From NCBI GenBank assembly GCA_020635055.1, contig JACKAN010000014.1:1-64000 (forward strand): DNA of 64,000 nucleotides, written 5' to 3'. The notes below the pieces were generated by a model. The model worked only from the letters and a program-made list of their open reading frames with translations. It was not told the DNA's origin and ran no database searches. Positions within the stretch are counted from its first letter, which is position 1, and each line of letters starts with the position of its first letter. The DNA comes from Pseudobdellovibrionaceae bacterium (GTDB taxonomy: Bacteria; Bdellovibrionota; Bdellovibrionia; Bdellovibrionales; UBA1609). Positions 55,454 to 63,345 of this stretch are shown one piece after another. A program made the position numbers and the translations under genes.

Positions 55454-55846
55454 ATGGGTGATTCAGAAAGAAAAATTAATATTTTATTAGTTGATGACAG
55501 TGTAGACATCCTTAACATATGTAAAGACTTTCTTGAAAAACTAAACACCAATGTTTTTACGGCAGAAAATGGCGCGGAAGCCATTGATAAAATACGCGAT
55601 GGATTAAATGTGGATGCTATAATAATGGACATTGAAATGCCAGTTATGGATGGGGTGTCGGCAATACAAAAGATTTCTACCCTTGGTTATAAAAAGTGTA
55701 TCTTTATAAACTCTGGGATCTCAACTAATAAAATTATAAAAATGCTAGGTGAGTATAAAGTTAGTGGAATACTTAATAAGTCTGAATTGTCGACTGAATT
55801 AATAGAAGTCGTTAAGAAAATAAAAAACAAGATTGATTTAGGATAA
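55454..55846 (+). CDS. CheY-like response-regulator receiver
   Basis: A 130-residue single receiver domain. The acidic pocket is ILLVDDSVDI (Asp14, Asp15) and the phospho-acceptor is Asp59 (IIMDIEMPVMDG). The switch Thr/Ser is in FINSGIS and the conserved Lys in GILNKSE. It has no output domain, so it acts by protein contact. AAGGAG is 6 bases upstream of the ATG. No kinase is adjacent; the orphan histidine kinase at 28 kb may or may not be related. Confidence 0.88.
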   Translation: MGDSERKINILLVDDSVDILNICKDFLEKLNTNVFTAENGAEAIDKIRDGLNVDAIIMDIEMPVMDGVSAIQKISTLGYKKCIFINSGISTNKIIKMLGEYKVSGILNKSELSTELIEVVKKIKNKIDLG

Positions 55847-56288
55847 GAAATAAAGATCTTTACTGCGTCTTATCAAGAATCTACATTTGCATTGAGAAAA
55901 CAGCGAAAGTTTTATGTATGATCATGCATCCACTAAAAAGTATTTTCTTGTTCGGGAAGCAACCTCACCCAAGTTCGCTGAATGGGTTTCGCCAAGATAA
56001 AAATTCAATATTTTTTTCTGAAAAATAAAAAAACCTCGACTAACTTTGACACTAAATTTGCAATTTCAATTAGAAAATGGTCATGAAAGGAAAAATTAAT
56101 TTTTATAGTAAGATGTACATCTAATTTGAAGATAAATAGCTTAGGAAAAACTTTACAAGTTACATACATTTGCCAATATTTGAAACAGATAGATTGATCA
56201 ATAAGGAATTAAACGCTAATGATTTTTCACATTGTACAATAAACATTGTAAATTATGATGTGGTTGGTTTTTTGTGTTTAGACGTCCC
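55847..56288 (+). other. Intergenic region without a gene
   Basis: No frame, RNA or repeat recognised. AT-rich. The right end leads into the acetyltransferase remnant. No clear terminator was found after the CheY-like gene. Confidence 0.4.
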
Positions 56289-56519
56289 ATGAGCTTTTGG
56301 TTAGCTAGAAAATGCTGGGGGCAAGGACTAAAGACAGAGGCTATTTAGCCAGTAATGGATTATGCCTTTAATAATTTAGATTTTGATTAACTCACTCTAG
56401 CCAATGCAGTTGGCAATGTACAATCTTGTCGTCTTAAAGAAAAAATGGGAGTTCAACTTATTCGTTTTAATGGAAAAAAAGAAAGTAATGGCAATTTTTT
56501 AGCCAATTATCATGCTTGA
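56289..56519 (+). pseudogene. GNAT acetyltransferase remnant
   Basis: Seventy-seven codons from ATG 56289 with two in-frame stops (TAG 56346, TAA 56388), reading FWLARKCWGQGLKTEA, then PVMDYAFNNLDFD, then LTLANAVGNVQSCRLKEKMG. This is the acetyl-CoA-binding half of a RimJ/RimL-type GNAT enzyme. Stops sit where a normal enzyme has sense codons, so this is real decay. The N-terminal half is not found. Confidence 0.72.
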
Positions 56520-56760
56520 ACCCAGTTTAGCATCATAAGAGCGTCCGTCTCAATTGATTTTAAAGATGTTCTAAAGCATCTAAGATTACAAGATTGACAA
56601 GTTCCGATAGATATTGGCTTCAGCCCCATCTTGGTGAAACTACGCAAAGCCTATGCCTATAAAAGGGGAATGCCTGGGAGCAGAGTCAATTTTATTTTTT
56701 TAGCATCATTATTGCATAAAATTTAATATCAATTTTTTTTATTTTTTTAAGGAGAAACAT

Positions 56761-57141
56761 ATGAAAAAATTTACAGTCCTAATAGCTATGTTTGGTTTCC
56801 TTGGAGTGGCCTCAGCTGAAACATTTTTAGGAAAAATGGGTAAAGACACTGAAGTTAAAGTGAGCTTTGATCCTCAAGATGTTGGTGCATTCCTTCAGGT
56901 CGGCGACCTAAAAATGGAAGGTTTGAGACGGGGCAATAAAGTTTATGCTTCAGTCTTCATAAAAGGGCAAAAGCATACAGAGTATGAAGTACTTTTGGCT
57001 CCAGACTTCCGAGTTGATACTTTATTTGGGAAAATTGTTTATTGGTTCTCAGTCCCTCACGCAGGTTCAATTGGGTGCAAATCTGAGAATGACCTAATTA
57101 TTAGTATCAATCGTGATTATAGTTGTGTTTCAGTAAAGTAA
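56761..57141 (+). CDS. Secreted hypothetical protein
   Basis: A 126-residue protein with a signal peptide (TVLIAMFGFLGVASA). The mature part is beta-rich (VKVSFDPQDVGAFLQVG, GKIVYWFSVPHAGSIGC) with two Cys near the end, possibly a disulfide. AAGGAG lies 6 bases before the ATG, after an AT-rich leader. Not recognised. Confidence 0.65.
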   Translation: MKKFTVLIAMFGFLGVASAETFLGKMGKDTEVKVSFDPQDVGAFLQVGDLKMEGLRRGNKVYASVFIKGQKHTEYEVLLAPDFRVDTLFGKIVYWFSVPHAGSIGCKSENDLIISINRDYSCVSVK

Positions 57142-57222
57142 AAAAGGGGTCTTCATCAATAACGGGGGCAGGCAGGACTTTAGTAATACTAGTGAGATGT
57201 GGTCGTCTAGCTGGCCTCACCC

Positions 57223-57260
57223 TTATTTAGAAGGGGGGTATTTGAGACCAATCTCATTTT
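57223..57260 (-). repeat. Remnant of an ISL3 transposase 3' end
   Basis: About 38 bases match the last codons and stop of the ISL3 fragment at 50103-50138 (TTATTTAGAAGGGGG, a variable middle, then CCAATCTCATTT). On the minus strand it reads MRLVSN where the fragment has MRLAST. It is the scar of another ISL3 copy. Confidence 0.55.
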
Positions 57261-57292
57261 GAGCCTATCAAACCTTCTCTTTATTTTAATAT

Positions 57293-57342
57293 ATTTGCAT
57301 AAGTATGCAAATAATGCTTGCAAACATATGCATACCTATGCA
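57293..57342. promoter_or_regulatory. Two palindromes, probable ArsR operators
   Basis: ATTTGCATA-AG-TATGCAAAT (57293-57312) is a perfect 9-bp palindrome, and TGCATA-CC-TATGCA (57329-57342) repeats its inner half. They lie within 61 bases of the ArsR start. ArsR-family repressors bind such paired palindromes over their own promoter, so autoregulation is likely. No binding was tested. Confidence 0.65.
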
Positions 57343-57353
57343 ATTATAAAAGC

Positions 57354-57692
57354 ATGGCTAATAAATGTTGTGTTTCTAAGAATTTCAAAAAACTCACTTC
57401 GCTTTTTAGAGCATTGGCTGAACCCAATCGTTTAGCGATTTTCCGACATCTATGTAGCTGCGAAGCTTCAGGAGCAAAACAAACCAATGTGAATGATATT
57501 AAGGAGTGTTGTGACGTTGATCTTTCTGTAGTGAGTCGCCATTTGTCAGTACTAAAAGACGCTGGTGTACTTACTTCTGAGAAGAAGGGCAAGGAAGTTT
57601 TTTATTCGCTTAAAGGTCAGGAATTAGCCGATTTATTAAGAAAATTAGCAGACCAAATAGAAGAAAGTATTCAAAAAGGAGAAAAATTATGA
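57354..57692 (+). CDS. ArsR-family metal-responsive repressor
   Basis: A 112-residue winged-helix regulator. The core is FRALAEPNRLAIFRHLCSCE, the recognition helix region DVDLSVVSRHLSVLKDAGVL, and a wing KKGKEVFYSLKG. Cys pairs are at the N-terminus (NKCCVS), in CSCEASG and in ECCDVDLS, the last close to the ELCVCD-type sensor site of ArsR, so metal or metalloid binding is likely. Start ATG 57354 is chosen although its ribosome-binding site is weak; the open frame begins at 57318. Its stop overlaps the Cys-rich gene by 4 bases. Cognate metal not determined. Confidence 0.85.
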   Translation: MANKCCVSKNFKKLTSLFRALAEPNRLAIFRHLCSCEASGAKQTNVNDIKECCDVDLSVVSRHLSVLKDAGVLTSEKKGKEVFYSLKGQELADLLRKLADQIEESIQKGEKL

Positions 57693-57805
57693 GTGAAGTA
57701 AAAAAAGAAAAAGTTAAATCTTGTTGCGGTGAAAAGACAAAGTGTTGTGCAGGTTTTTTTGCTAAAATTAAAAGTTTATTTTGCTGTAAAAACAAAAGTA
57801 GCTGA
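57689..57805 (+). CDS. 38-residue cysteine-rich protein coupled to ArsR
   Basis: ATG 57689 overlaps the ArsR stop (ATGA) and AAGGAG lies 6 bases upstream. The product has three Cys-Cys pairs: KSCCGEK, KCCAGF and FCCKNK, with many Lys. It looks like a small metal-binding or thiol-buffer protein, resembling a metallothionein fragment, but is not a recognised family. Coupling to a metal-responsive repressor suggests it is made when the metal is present (inference). Confidence 0.65.
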   Translation: MSEVKKEKVKSCCGEKTKCCAGFFAKIKSLFCCKNKSS

Positions 57806-57832
57806 GCAGCGCTTTTTTTTAAGTGATTTATT

Positions 57833-58765
57833 TTACAAAGCCTGGGCATTCATCATTAATTGAGGTTTGCCTTTTTTTCCTGGGCGGAGTTTCCATTGTT
57901 GAGCGCAGTTTTTGGAGCAAGTTTGGCTTTTAATTGGGTCGTCTAAATTTTCCTTGTCTATCAAGGCCGGAGAATCGCATCTTACACAATTTATAGGGTG
58001 GTTTGCTGGTTGACCTGTGTGAGGGCAGAGTTTTGCCTTTTGAGTGGGATTTAAATTTTGATCTAAGGCAACGCGATGATCAAAGACAAAACATTCACCA
58101 TCAAACTGATCATTGGGGTATTCTTCCAAATACTTTAATATCCCACCTTTAAGTTGATAGACATTTTCATAGCCACTCTGTTGCATTTGCAAAAGACCTT
58201 TTTCACAGCGAATGCCGCCGGTACAATAAATGAGTATTTTTTTATCTTTTGGGATTTCATTGGTTTCAAGATACTTTGGGAAATCAGTGAAAACCTTAAT
58301 TTTAGGGTCCAAAGCCCCCTTGAATTTTCCCATTTGGGTTTCGTACCAATTTCGCGTATCTATAAGCAAAAAATCCTTTTCCTCTTTAAGAACACGATTC
58401 CATTCTTCGGGAGTTAAATGGTGACACTCTCCCTGGGGCTTTAGTTCGGGAGTATTTAAAGTTACAATTTCTGAACGGAACTTAATTTTAAATCTGCGAA
58501 AGGGATGGCCATTAGGTGATTGAGAATGCTTAAATGTTAAATCAGGGATTTCAAGAGTTTGCCGCAAAAAGTCTTCAAATAGCTTTAAGTTTTCAAGATA
58601 TAGGCAAGAAATAGTTGCATTAATCCCTTCACTAGCCATAATCGCCAAACCACGGACACCCAATTCTTTAGCGCGAACTTCTAAAATATTTTTAAGTGGG
58701 TCCAAGTCATTAAGGGTTTTAAAATAATAAAATCCACTAATATAGGCTGTTTTTTTAGCATTCAT
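57833..58765 (-). CDS. trhO: tRNA uridine(34) hydroxylase TrhO (rhodanese-like)
   Basis: A 310-residue TrhO/YceA protein that makes 5-hydroxyuridine at tRNA position 34. N-terminal acylphosphatase-like part (GLAIMASEGINATIS), middle rhodanese domain with LLIDTRNWYETQMG and the active-site Cys in YCTGGIRCEKG, and a C-terminal Cys-rich zinc region (CVRCDSPALI, CSKNCAQQW). Length and motifs match the family. It is convergent with the ArsR operon and has its own leader. Confidence 0.93.
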   Translation of the reverse strand: MNAKKTAYISGFYYFKTLNDLDPLKNILEVRAKELGVRGLAIMASEGINATISCLYLENLKLFEDFLRQTLEIPDLTFKHSQSPNGHPFRRFKIKFRSEIVTLNTPELKPQGECHHLTPEEWNRVLKEEKDFLLIDTRNWYETQMGKFKGALDPKIKVFTDFPKYLETNEIPKDKKILIYCTGGIRCEKGLLQMQQSGYENVYQLKGGILKYLEEYPNDQFDGECFVFDHRVALDQNLNPTQKAKLCPHTGQPANHPINCVRCDSPALIDKENLDDPIKSQTCSKNCAQQWKLRPGKKGKPQLMMNAQAL

Positions 58766-58798
58766 AGAAGCCTAAATAAACCTGAAAAAGTGGACTCG

Positions 58799-60562
58799 TC
58801 AAGCAATGTCCACGGGAATGCCCTCTTTGGCAATAATTTTAAGCGCATTTGTAGTCGGGCAGGGGCCCGCTTGAATTTTATAATTAAATACGAGCTCATC
58901 CTTGCCCATATCGTCGCGAAAATGGAAATTTACTAACTTGTTTTCTGTGCTTTCCAACTGAGTGAGTTCAAGATCGTGAGTGCTTATAATTCCAAAAACG
59001 GAATACTGTAGTAATTCGTGAATAACAGCTTTGCTACCGATAAGTCGTTCTCGATTGTTCGTGCCACGAAAAATTTCATCAATAAGAAAAATAAAATTTT
59101 CTCTATTTTTAGCAGCGTTTACCATTCCGGCTACCTGACGAACCTCATAGTAAAAAGTAGAAAGGCCTTGCTCTAAGGAATCCTGTACTTTCAAACAAGT
59201 TCGCAATGGAGCTAGATGAGTCTCAAACTGATCGGCAAAAACAGGGCATCCACATAAAGCTAAAACTTGATTCACACCAAAGGCTCGCAAAAATGTTGAT
59301 TTTCCCGACATATTTGAACCAGTAATAAGAATTATTTGCTTCCCGATGGGGAGATTAAAATCATTGCCCACCACTATTTCTTGTGAAATCAATGGGTGGA
59401 TCAGGTTTTTACAAGAAAAAGACTTGTTATCAGAAAAGCTTGGAAAATTAGAGGTTAAAAAATGATAGAAAAGGGTTTGACTCATTAGCACTTCAAAATA
59501 GCTGATTTCATCAATAACAGAGGGCAGTTCAGCTGCTATTTGGCTTCGCCACTTCTCAACTAAATAAGTGAGCGTATAGTCCCAGGGGCATAAGGCATTG
59601 AGTACGATATGAACCATGGGGTGGCCTTCGACGCTTAAGAAAGCCATCCATAATTGTAGCTTTTTTAGTTTATTGTGAAGTTTGAGCTGCAGGCTGTGTT
59701 TAAAGTATTTTTTAAATAGACTTTTTCCATTTTGATTTTCAATAAAACGAATAATGGGAAGAAGTTGTAATAACTGCGAGGAAAGCCCATGGGCACGACG
59801 AAAAGAGTGAGCCACTTGTGCTCGTGTAGCTAATGAAAACAGCAAATACAAAGTAAAAACAAATATTGGGTTTAGCGGAATAGTTCCAGTTAAACTTAAG
59901 GTAACAAGTGTCCATACCAATGCAAACAAAATATAGTGAATACTCAAAAGCAAGTGGAAGCGATGGGTTACGAGAGGTCTTTTTACTTCATTGATAGTTT
60001 CATCTAGATCAGAGTTTTTTTGACCAAGGTTTGCGACACGCAGTTTTATTAAGGGCCAGTAACTTTTGTTTAATTCTTTAATTAAGTTTTGTTCATCAAT
60101 AATTTCCTCTTTATTCATGTTTGGCATGAGGATTTTTTTTAACAAAGCCTTTCGACCTTGGCTAGTCAGAGTTTCATCAATAAGGTTAAATATAGAATGA
60201 TGCCCGGTAATATGTAAATCTTGAGCCAAAGTTTGCACATGGGATGGATAAGAATTAATATCAATGTCTTCGGCCTTGTAAAGACCTTTTTTTCGGCTGT
60301 TCATTCTTTTATAAAATTCAATTAGCTGAGTTAGCTTTTGAATGAATAATTTTCGTTGGGAGGTCAGGGGAATTAAAATTATAAAGGCAAATGTAAAAAA
60401 TAGGCTTAAGCTAAAGTAAATATAATTCCATTTGGACAAGGAAGCTGCAAAAAACAACACAAATATAATTAGCCCCACGACCATTCTGAGATTCATTAAA
60501 AGCTGAAGCTTTTCATTATTAAAATTAAGGCTCCGTTGGAGGCTACTTATTTTTTTTGTCAT
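58799..60562 (-). CDS. Membrane-associated MutS-family ATPase
   Basis: A 587-residue protein. Two hydrophobic TM pairs (about 25-70 and 205-245) precede a MutS domain III/V-like region. The ATPase has Walker A LITGSNMSGKSTFLRAFG, then YYEVRQVAGM and the Walker B IFLIDEIFRGTNNRER, ending with STHDLELTQLE. MutS domains I and II, which read mismatches, are absent. Small membrane MutS homologues are known, but their function is unsettled. It is 4 bases downstream of the HD-GYP gene on the same strand, so the two are co-transcribed. Confidence 0.87.
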   Translation of the reverse strand: MTKKISSLQRSLNFNNEKLQLLMNLRMVVGLIIFVLFFAASLSKWNYIYFSLSLFFTFAFIILIPLTSQRKLFIQKLTQLIEFYKRMNSRKKGLYKAEDIDINSYPSHVQTLAQDLHITGHHSIFNLIDETLTSQGRKALLKKILMPNMNKEEIIDEQNLIKELNKSYWPLIKLRVANLGQKNSDLDETINEVKRPLVTHRFHLLLSIHYILFALVWTLVTLSLTGTIPLNPIFVFTLYLLFSLATRAQVAHSFRRAHGLSSQLLQLLPIIRFIENQNGKSLFKKYFKHSLQLKLHNKLKKLQLWMAFLSVEGHPMVHIVLNALCPWDYTLTYLVEKWRSQIAAELPSVIDEISYFEVLMSQTLFYHFLTSNFPSFSDNKSFSCKNLIHPLISQEIVVGNDFNLPIGKQIILITGSNMSGKSTFLRAFGVNQVLALCGCPVFADQFETHLAPLRTCLKVQDSLEQGLSTFYYEVRQVAGMVNAAKNRENFIFLIDEIFRGTNNRERLIGSKAVIHELLQYSVFGIISTHDLELTQLESTENKLVNFHFRDDMGKDELVFNYKIQAGPCPTTNALKIIAKEGIPVDIA

Positions 60563-60566
60563 ACTC

Positions 60567-61547
60567 TTAAGATGCCGATTTTACAGAATCTTTCAATATC
60601 AATCTATACAATGCGCGGTAGCATTCCTTATTAAAGGGTTGTCCCATGACTCTATCGATATACATAACAGCATCCGTAGGAGGGAGTGGGTTTGGAAAAT
60701 TCGGGGCTTTCATTGTCAAATTGCAATATTCATTAGCCAGGGCAACGACTTTCGCCATGGGATGAATCTTAATGTCCCTTAATCTACGAGGGAAACCTTG
60801 ACCAATAGAATTTTCATGGTGTTCATAAATTATAGAAACCACATCATCAGGAACTAAACCTAAAGATGTGACCATTTCCAATCCACGAAAAGAGTGAGTC
60901 TCATACATCTGATTTTCTTCATAATTCATTAAGGCTCTGGGCTTTTCTACCAAGTCTGGTGGAAGTGATAATTTCCCTACATCATGGAGTAATCCACCTA
61001 AAGAAACTTTTTCAAGTGTGAGTTTGTTTTTCCAGTCCAGTTCATTGGCTAGCATAACTGCCACGGCACTTACGGCCATAGAATGTCTGAGTAAGTGATT
61101 TCCATATTTTTCGAATGCCAAAAACATTTGTGAAATATCTTTGTGATTTTGCACCAGAGCTACAGTGGCTTCTGAAATTTGTCTTACGTTTTCATAGGTA
61201 TCTTTACTGATTCCAATTTGATCTAACTGTTCAAAAACAGAATTCGCTGCTGCAGCAATGAATTTTGTTTTTGCGTCTTGATTGAGACTGGCTTTAGAAA
61301 CAGCGACCCCAGCAATGGCTATGTTTTGTCGTGTCAAGCGATAATAACTAGAATAGGGTGTCCACAAATAATCTAATTTTTTATCTTTGTATGTAGATAG
61401 GCGATCGGTTTCTGTTTTTGAGCCTTCTTTGGCAATTAAAATGTATTTCGAGTCTGATAGTCGAACATAGAGATCTACAGGGGTTGTCATACCATTGATG
61501 AGGTCATCAATGGGTACTGGAATCATTTTTTCTTGTCTTTTACTCAT
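60567..61547 (-). CDS. HD-GYP-domain phosphodiesterase-like protein
   Basis: A 326-residue protein. N-terminal domain of the DUF3391 type (PIDDLINGMTTPVDLYVRLS, about 8-27), then the HD-GYP domain: RHSMAVSAVAV, LLHDVGKLSLPPDL, ETHSFRGLEM, and YEHHENSIGQGFP. The GYP motif reads GFP. HD-GYP enzymes hydrolyse c-di-GMP, which controls motility and lifestyle switching in predatory relatives. All metal-binding His/Asp appear in place, so activity is plausible. The GFP variant also occurs in other active members. Confidence 0.88.
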   Translation of the reverse strand: MSKRQEKMIPVPIDDLINGMTTPVDLYVRLSDSKYILIAKEGSKTETDRLSTYKDKKLDYLWTPYSSYYRLTRQNIAIAGVAVSKASLNQDAKTKFIAAAANSVFEQLDQIGISKDTYENVRQISEATVALVQNHKDISQMFLAFEKYGNHLLRHSMAVSAVAVMLANELDWKNKLTLEKVSLGGLLHDVGKLSLPPDLVEKPRALMNYEENQMYETHSFRGLEMVTSLGLVPDDVVSIIYEHHENSIGQGFPRRLRDIKIHPMAKVVALANEYCNLTMKAPNFPNPLPPTDAVMYIDRVMGQPFNKECYRALYRLILKDSVKSAS

Positions 61548-61644
61548 AATCTTTTATCGGAAAAATTGAATATCAGATTAACATTCCAGAGACTTTTATG
61601 TTAAATTAGAGATAAAAATAAGAAAACCAAAAGGAACAAGACCA

Positions 61645-62556
61645 ATGGCCCCTCCACTAAAAGTCCAGAACTTAGTTAAAAACTACAATAAAGTTCAGGC
61701 GGTAAAAAATGTGAGTTTTGAACTTCAACCTGGAGAAATTTTTGGACTACTTGGTCCCAATGGTGCGGGCAAAACAAGTATTATCTCTTGCATCGTAACT
61801 TTAGAGACTCCCAACGAGGGTCTGATTGAAGTTTTTGGTCATGATGTAACTCAACAAGCAAAGGCCGCGAAATATAAAATGGGTTTTGTTCCGCAAGAAT
61901 TGATTCATCATGGTTTTTTTAGTGCAGAAGAAATTCTTGAAATTCACTCTGGATACTACTGCATTGTTAATAATCGAGAGCGCATTCATTATTTATTAAA
62001 TGAATTAGGTCTTTGGGAGCACAAAGACAAAAAGGTGCGTCAATTGAGTGGTGGAATGAAGCGCAGATTGCTAGTGGCAAAAGCTTTGGTGCATGAACCA
62101 AGGCTTTTGTTATTGGATGAGCCCACTGCAGGAGTGGATATTGAACTTAGAGAGTCTTTATGGAAGTTTGTATGTGAGCTAAAAAAAGAAGGTGTCTCAG
62201 TTTTGTTAACTACACATTACTTAGAGGAAGCTGAGGAGCTTTGCCAAAGAGTGGGTGTATTGAGCCATGGAAGATTAATAAAGCTGGGAGAAACTCACGA
62301 TTTAATTACTGAATTAACACACAGAAGAGTGAGTTTTAGTTTAAAAAATTCACTAAAGAAAATTCATCATGAACTAAAAACAGAGGAGCTCAATAATCGA
62401 CACATATTTAATATCCCATACACTAAATCTATTGAAGAGTTATTTAACGAACTTTCTCTTGGGTTAGGGGACGTTACGGATTTAAAGATACAAGAGGGGA
62501 GTCTTGAAGATGCCTTCCGGTATTTGCTTGTCGAAGACATGGAGGAAAACAAATGA
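61645..62556 (+). CDS. ABC-2 exporter ATP-binding protein
   Basis: A 303-residue ATPase of the NodI/YadG type. Walker A LLGPNGAGKTSI (about 35-46), signature RQLSGGMKRRLLVAKAL (about 133-149), Walker B RLLLLDEPTAGVD (about 153-165), and a switch His in TTHYLEEAEEL. The C-terminal 85 residues are a DUF4162-like extension. Its 3' end overlaps the permease gene by 4 bases (ATGA). AAAAGGAACAAG lies upstream. The pair exports lipid, polysaccharide or drug; the substrate is unknown. Confidence 0.92.
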   Translation: MAPPLKVQNLVKNYNKVQAVKNVSFELQPGEIFGLLGPNGAGKTSIISCIVTLETPNEGLIEVFGHDVTQQAKAAKYKMGFVPQELIHHGFFSAEEILEIHSGYYCIVNNRERIHYLLNELGLWEHKDKKVRQLSGGMKRRLLVAKALVHEPRLLLLDEPTAGVDIELRESLWKFVCELKKEGVSVLLTTHYLEEAEELCQRVGVLSHGRLIKLGETHDLITELTHRRVSFSLKNSLKKIHHELKTEELNNRHIFNIPYTKSIEELFNELSLGLGDVTDLKIQEGSLEDAFRYLLVEDMEENK

Positions 62557-63344
62557 TAAAGAAAAGAGATATTTTGTCTTTTTCTATGCTTTATTACAAA
62601 GAGCTTCGACGTTTTAATAAAGTTGTAATTCAAACTGTGCTGACCCCCTTGATTACTTCTTCATTGTACTTGTTAATATTTGGTATCAGTTTAGGAAAAA
62701 ATATTCATCTACTTGGCGACATTCCTTATTTAGCATTTATAATTCCAGGTTTAGTGATGATGGGTGTTTTAAATAATGCCTATCAAAACTCTTCTACATC
62801 AATTATTAGTGGAAAGTTCAGTGGCGACTTGCAAGATTTAAAAATCACCCCATTGGGGGATCATCAAATCATTTGGGCCCTGGCTTTGGGTGGGCTGACA
62901 AGAGGTTTAATAGTAGGTGGGATAACTTTTTTTGTTGGTCAAATTTTTTATTACCAAATATATGATAAATTTTTATTGATTGTTCATCCCTTATATTTAG
63001 TAATATTTGTCATAATTGGTGGACTTTCTTTTGCCGTTATGGGCTTGTGTGTCGCTTTTTGGGCTAGAACCTTTGATCAATTGAGTGCCATAAGTAGTTT
63101 TATTCTTACTCCCCTAATTTATTTGGGTGGAGTTTTCTTTACACTAGAAAATTTGCATCCGACTTGGCAAGCCTTGTCAAAGTTTAATCCTTTATTGTAT
63201 CTCATAAATGGCGTGAGACTGGGCATATTAGGGCAATCAGACGTTAGCCTGAATTCTGCCCTTGTGGTTTCTTTTGGATTTTTTCTTTTTGTATACTTTA
63301 TAGCGCTAAGAAGTTTGCAAAAAGCGAGTTTTTCAAGGTGGTAA
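62553..63344 (+). CDS. ABC-2 type permease
   Basis: A 263-residue membrane protein with six TM helices (about 25-45, 60-80, 103-125, 140-165, 170-190, 235-255) and the ABC-2 signature GGVFFTLENLHPTWQALSKF and PLLYLINGVRLGILG. It matches NodJ/YadH-type permeases in length and topology. It is coupled to the ATPase gene and is followed 1 base later by ffh. Confidence 0.9.
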   Translation: MIKKRDILSFSMLYYKELRRFNKVVIQTVLTPLITSSLYLLIFGISLGKNIHLLGDIPYLAFIIPGLVMMGVLNNAYQNSSTSIISGKFSGDLQDLKITPLGDHQIIWALALGGLTRGLIVGGITFFVGQIFYYQIYDKFLLIVHPLYLVIFVIIGGLSFAVMGLCVAFWARTFDQLSAISSFILTPLIYLGGVFFTLENLHPTWQALSKFNPLLYLINGVRLGILGQSDVSLNSALVVSFGFFLFVYFIALRSLQKASFSRW

Positions 63345-63345
63345 A

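Noticed and set aside
57795..57825. Possible terminator: short GC hairpin followed by eight T after the Cys-rich gene
   Set aside because: The stem is only about 4 bp with a tight loop; the T run is real but the hairpin is too weak to call.
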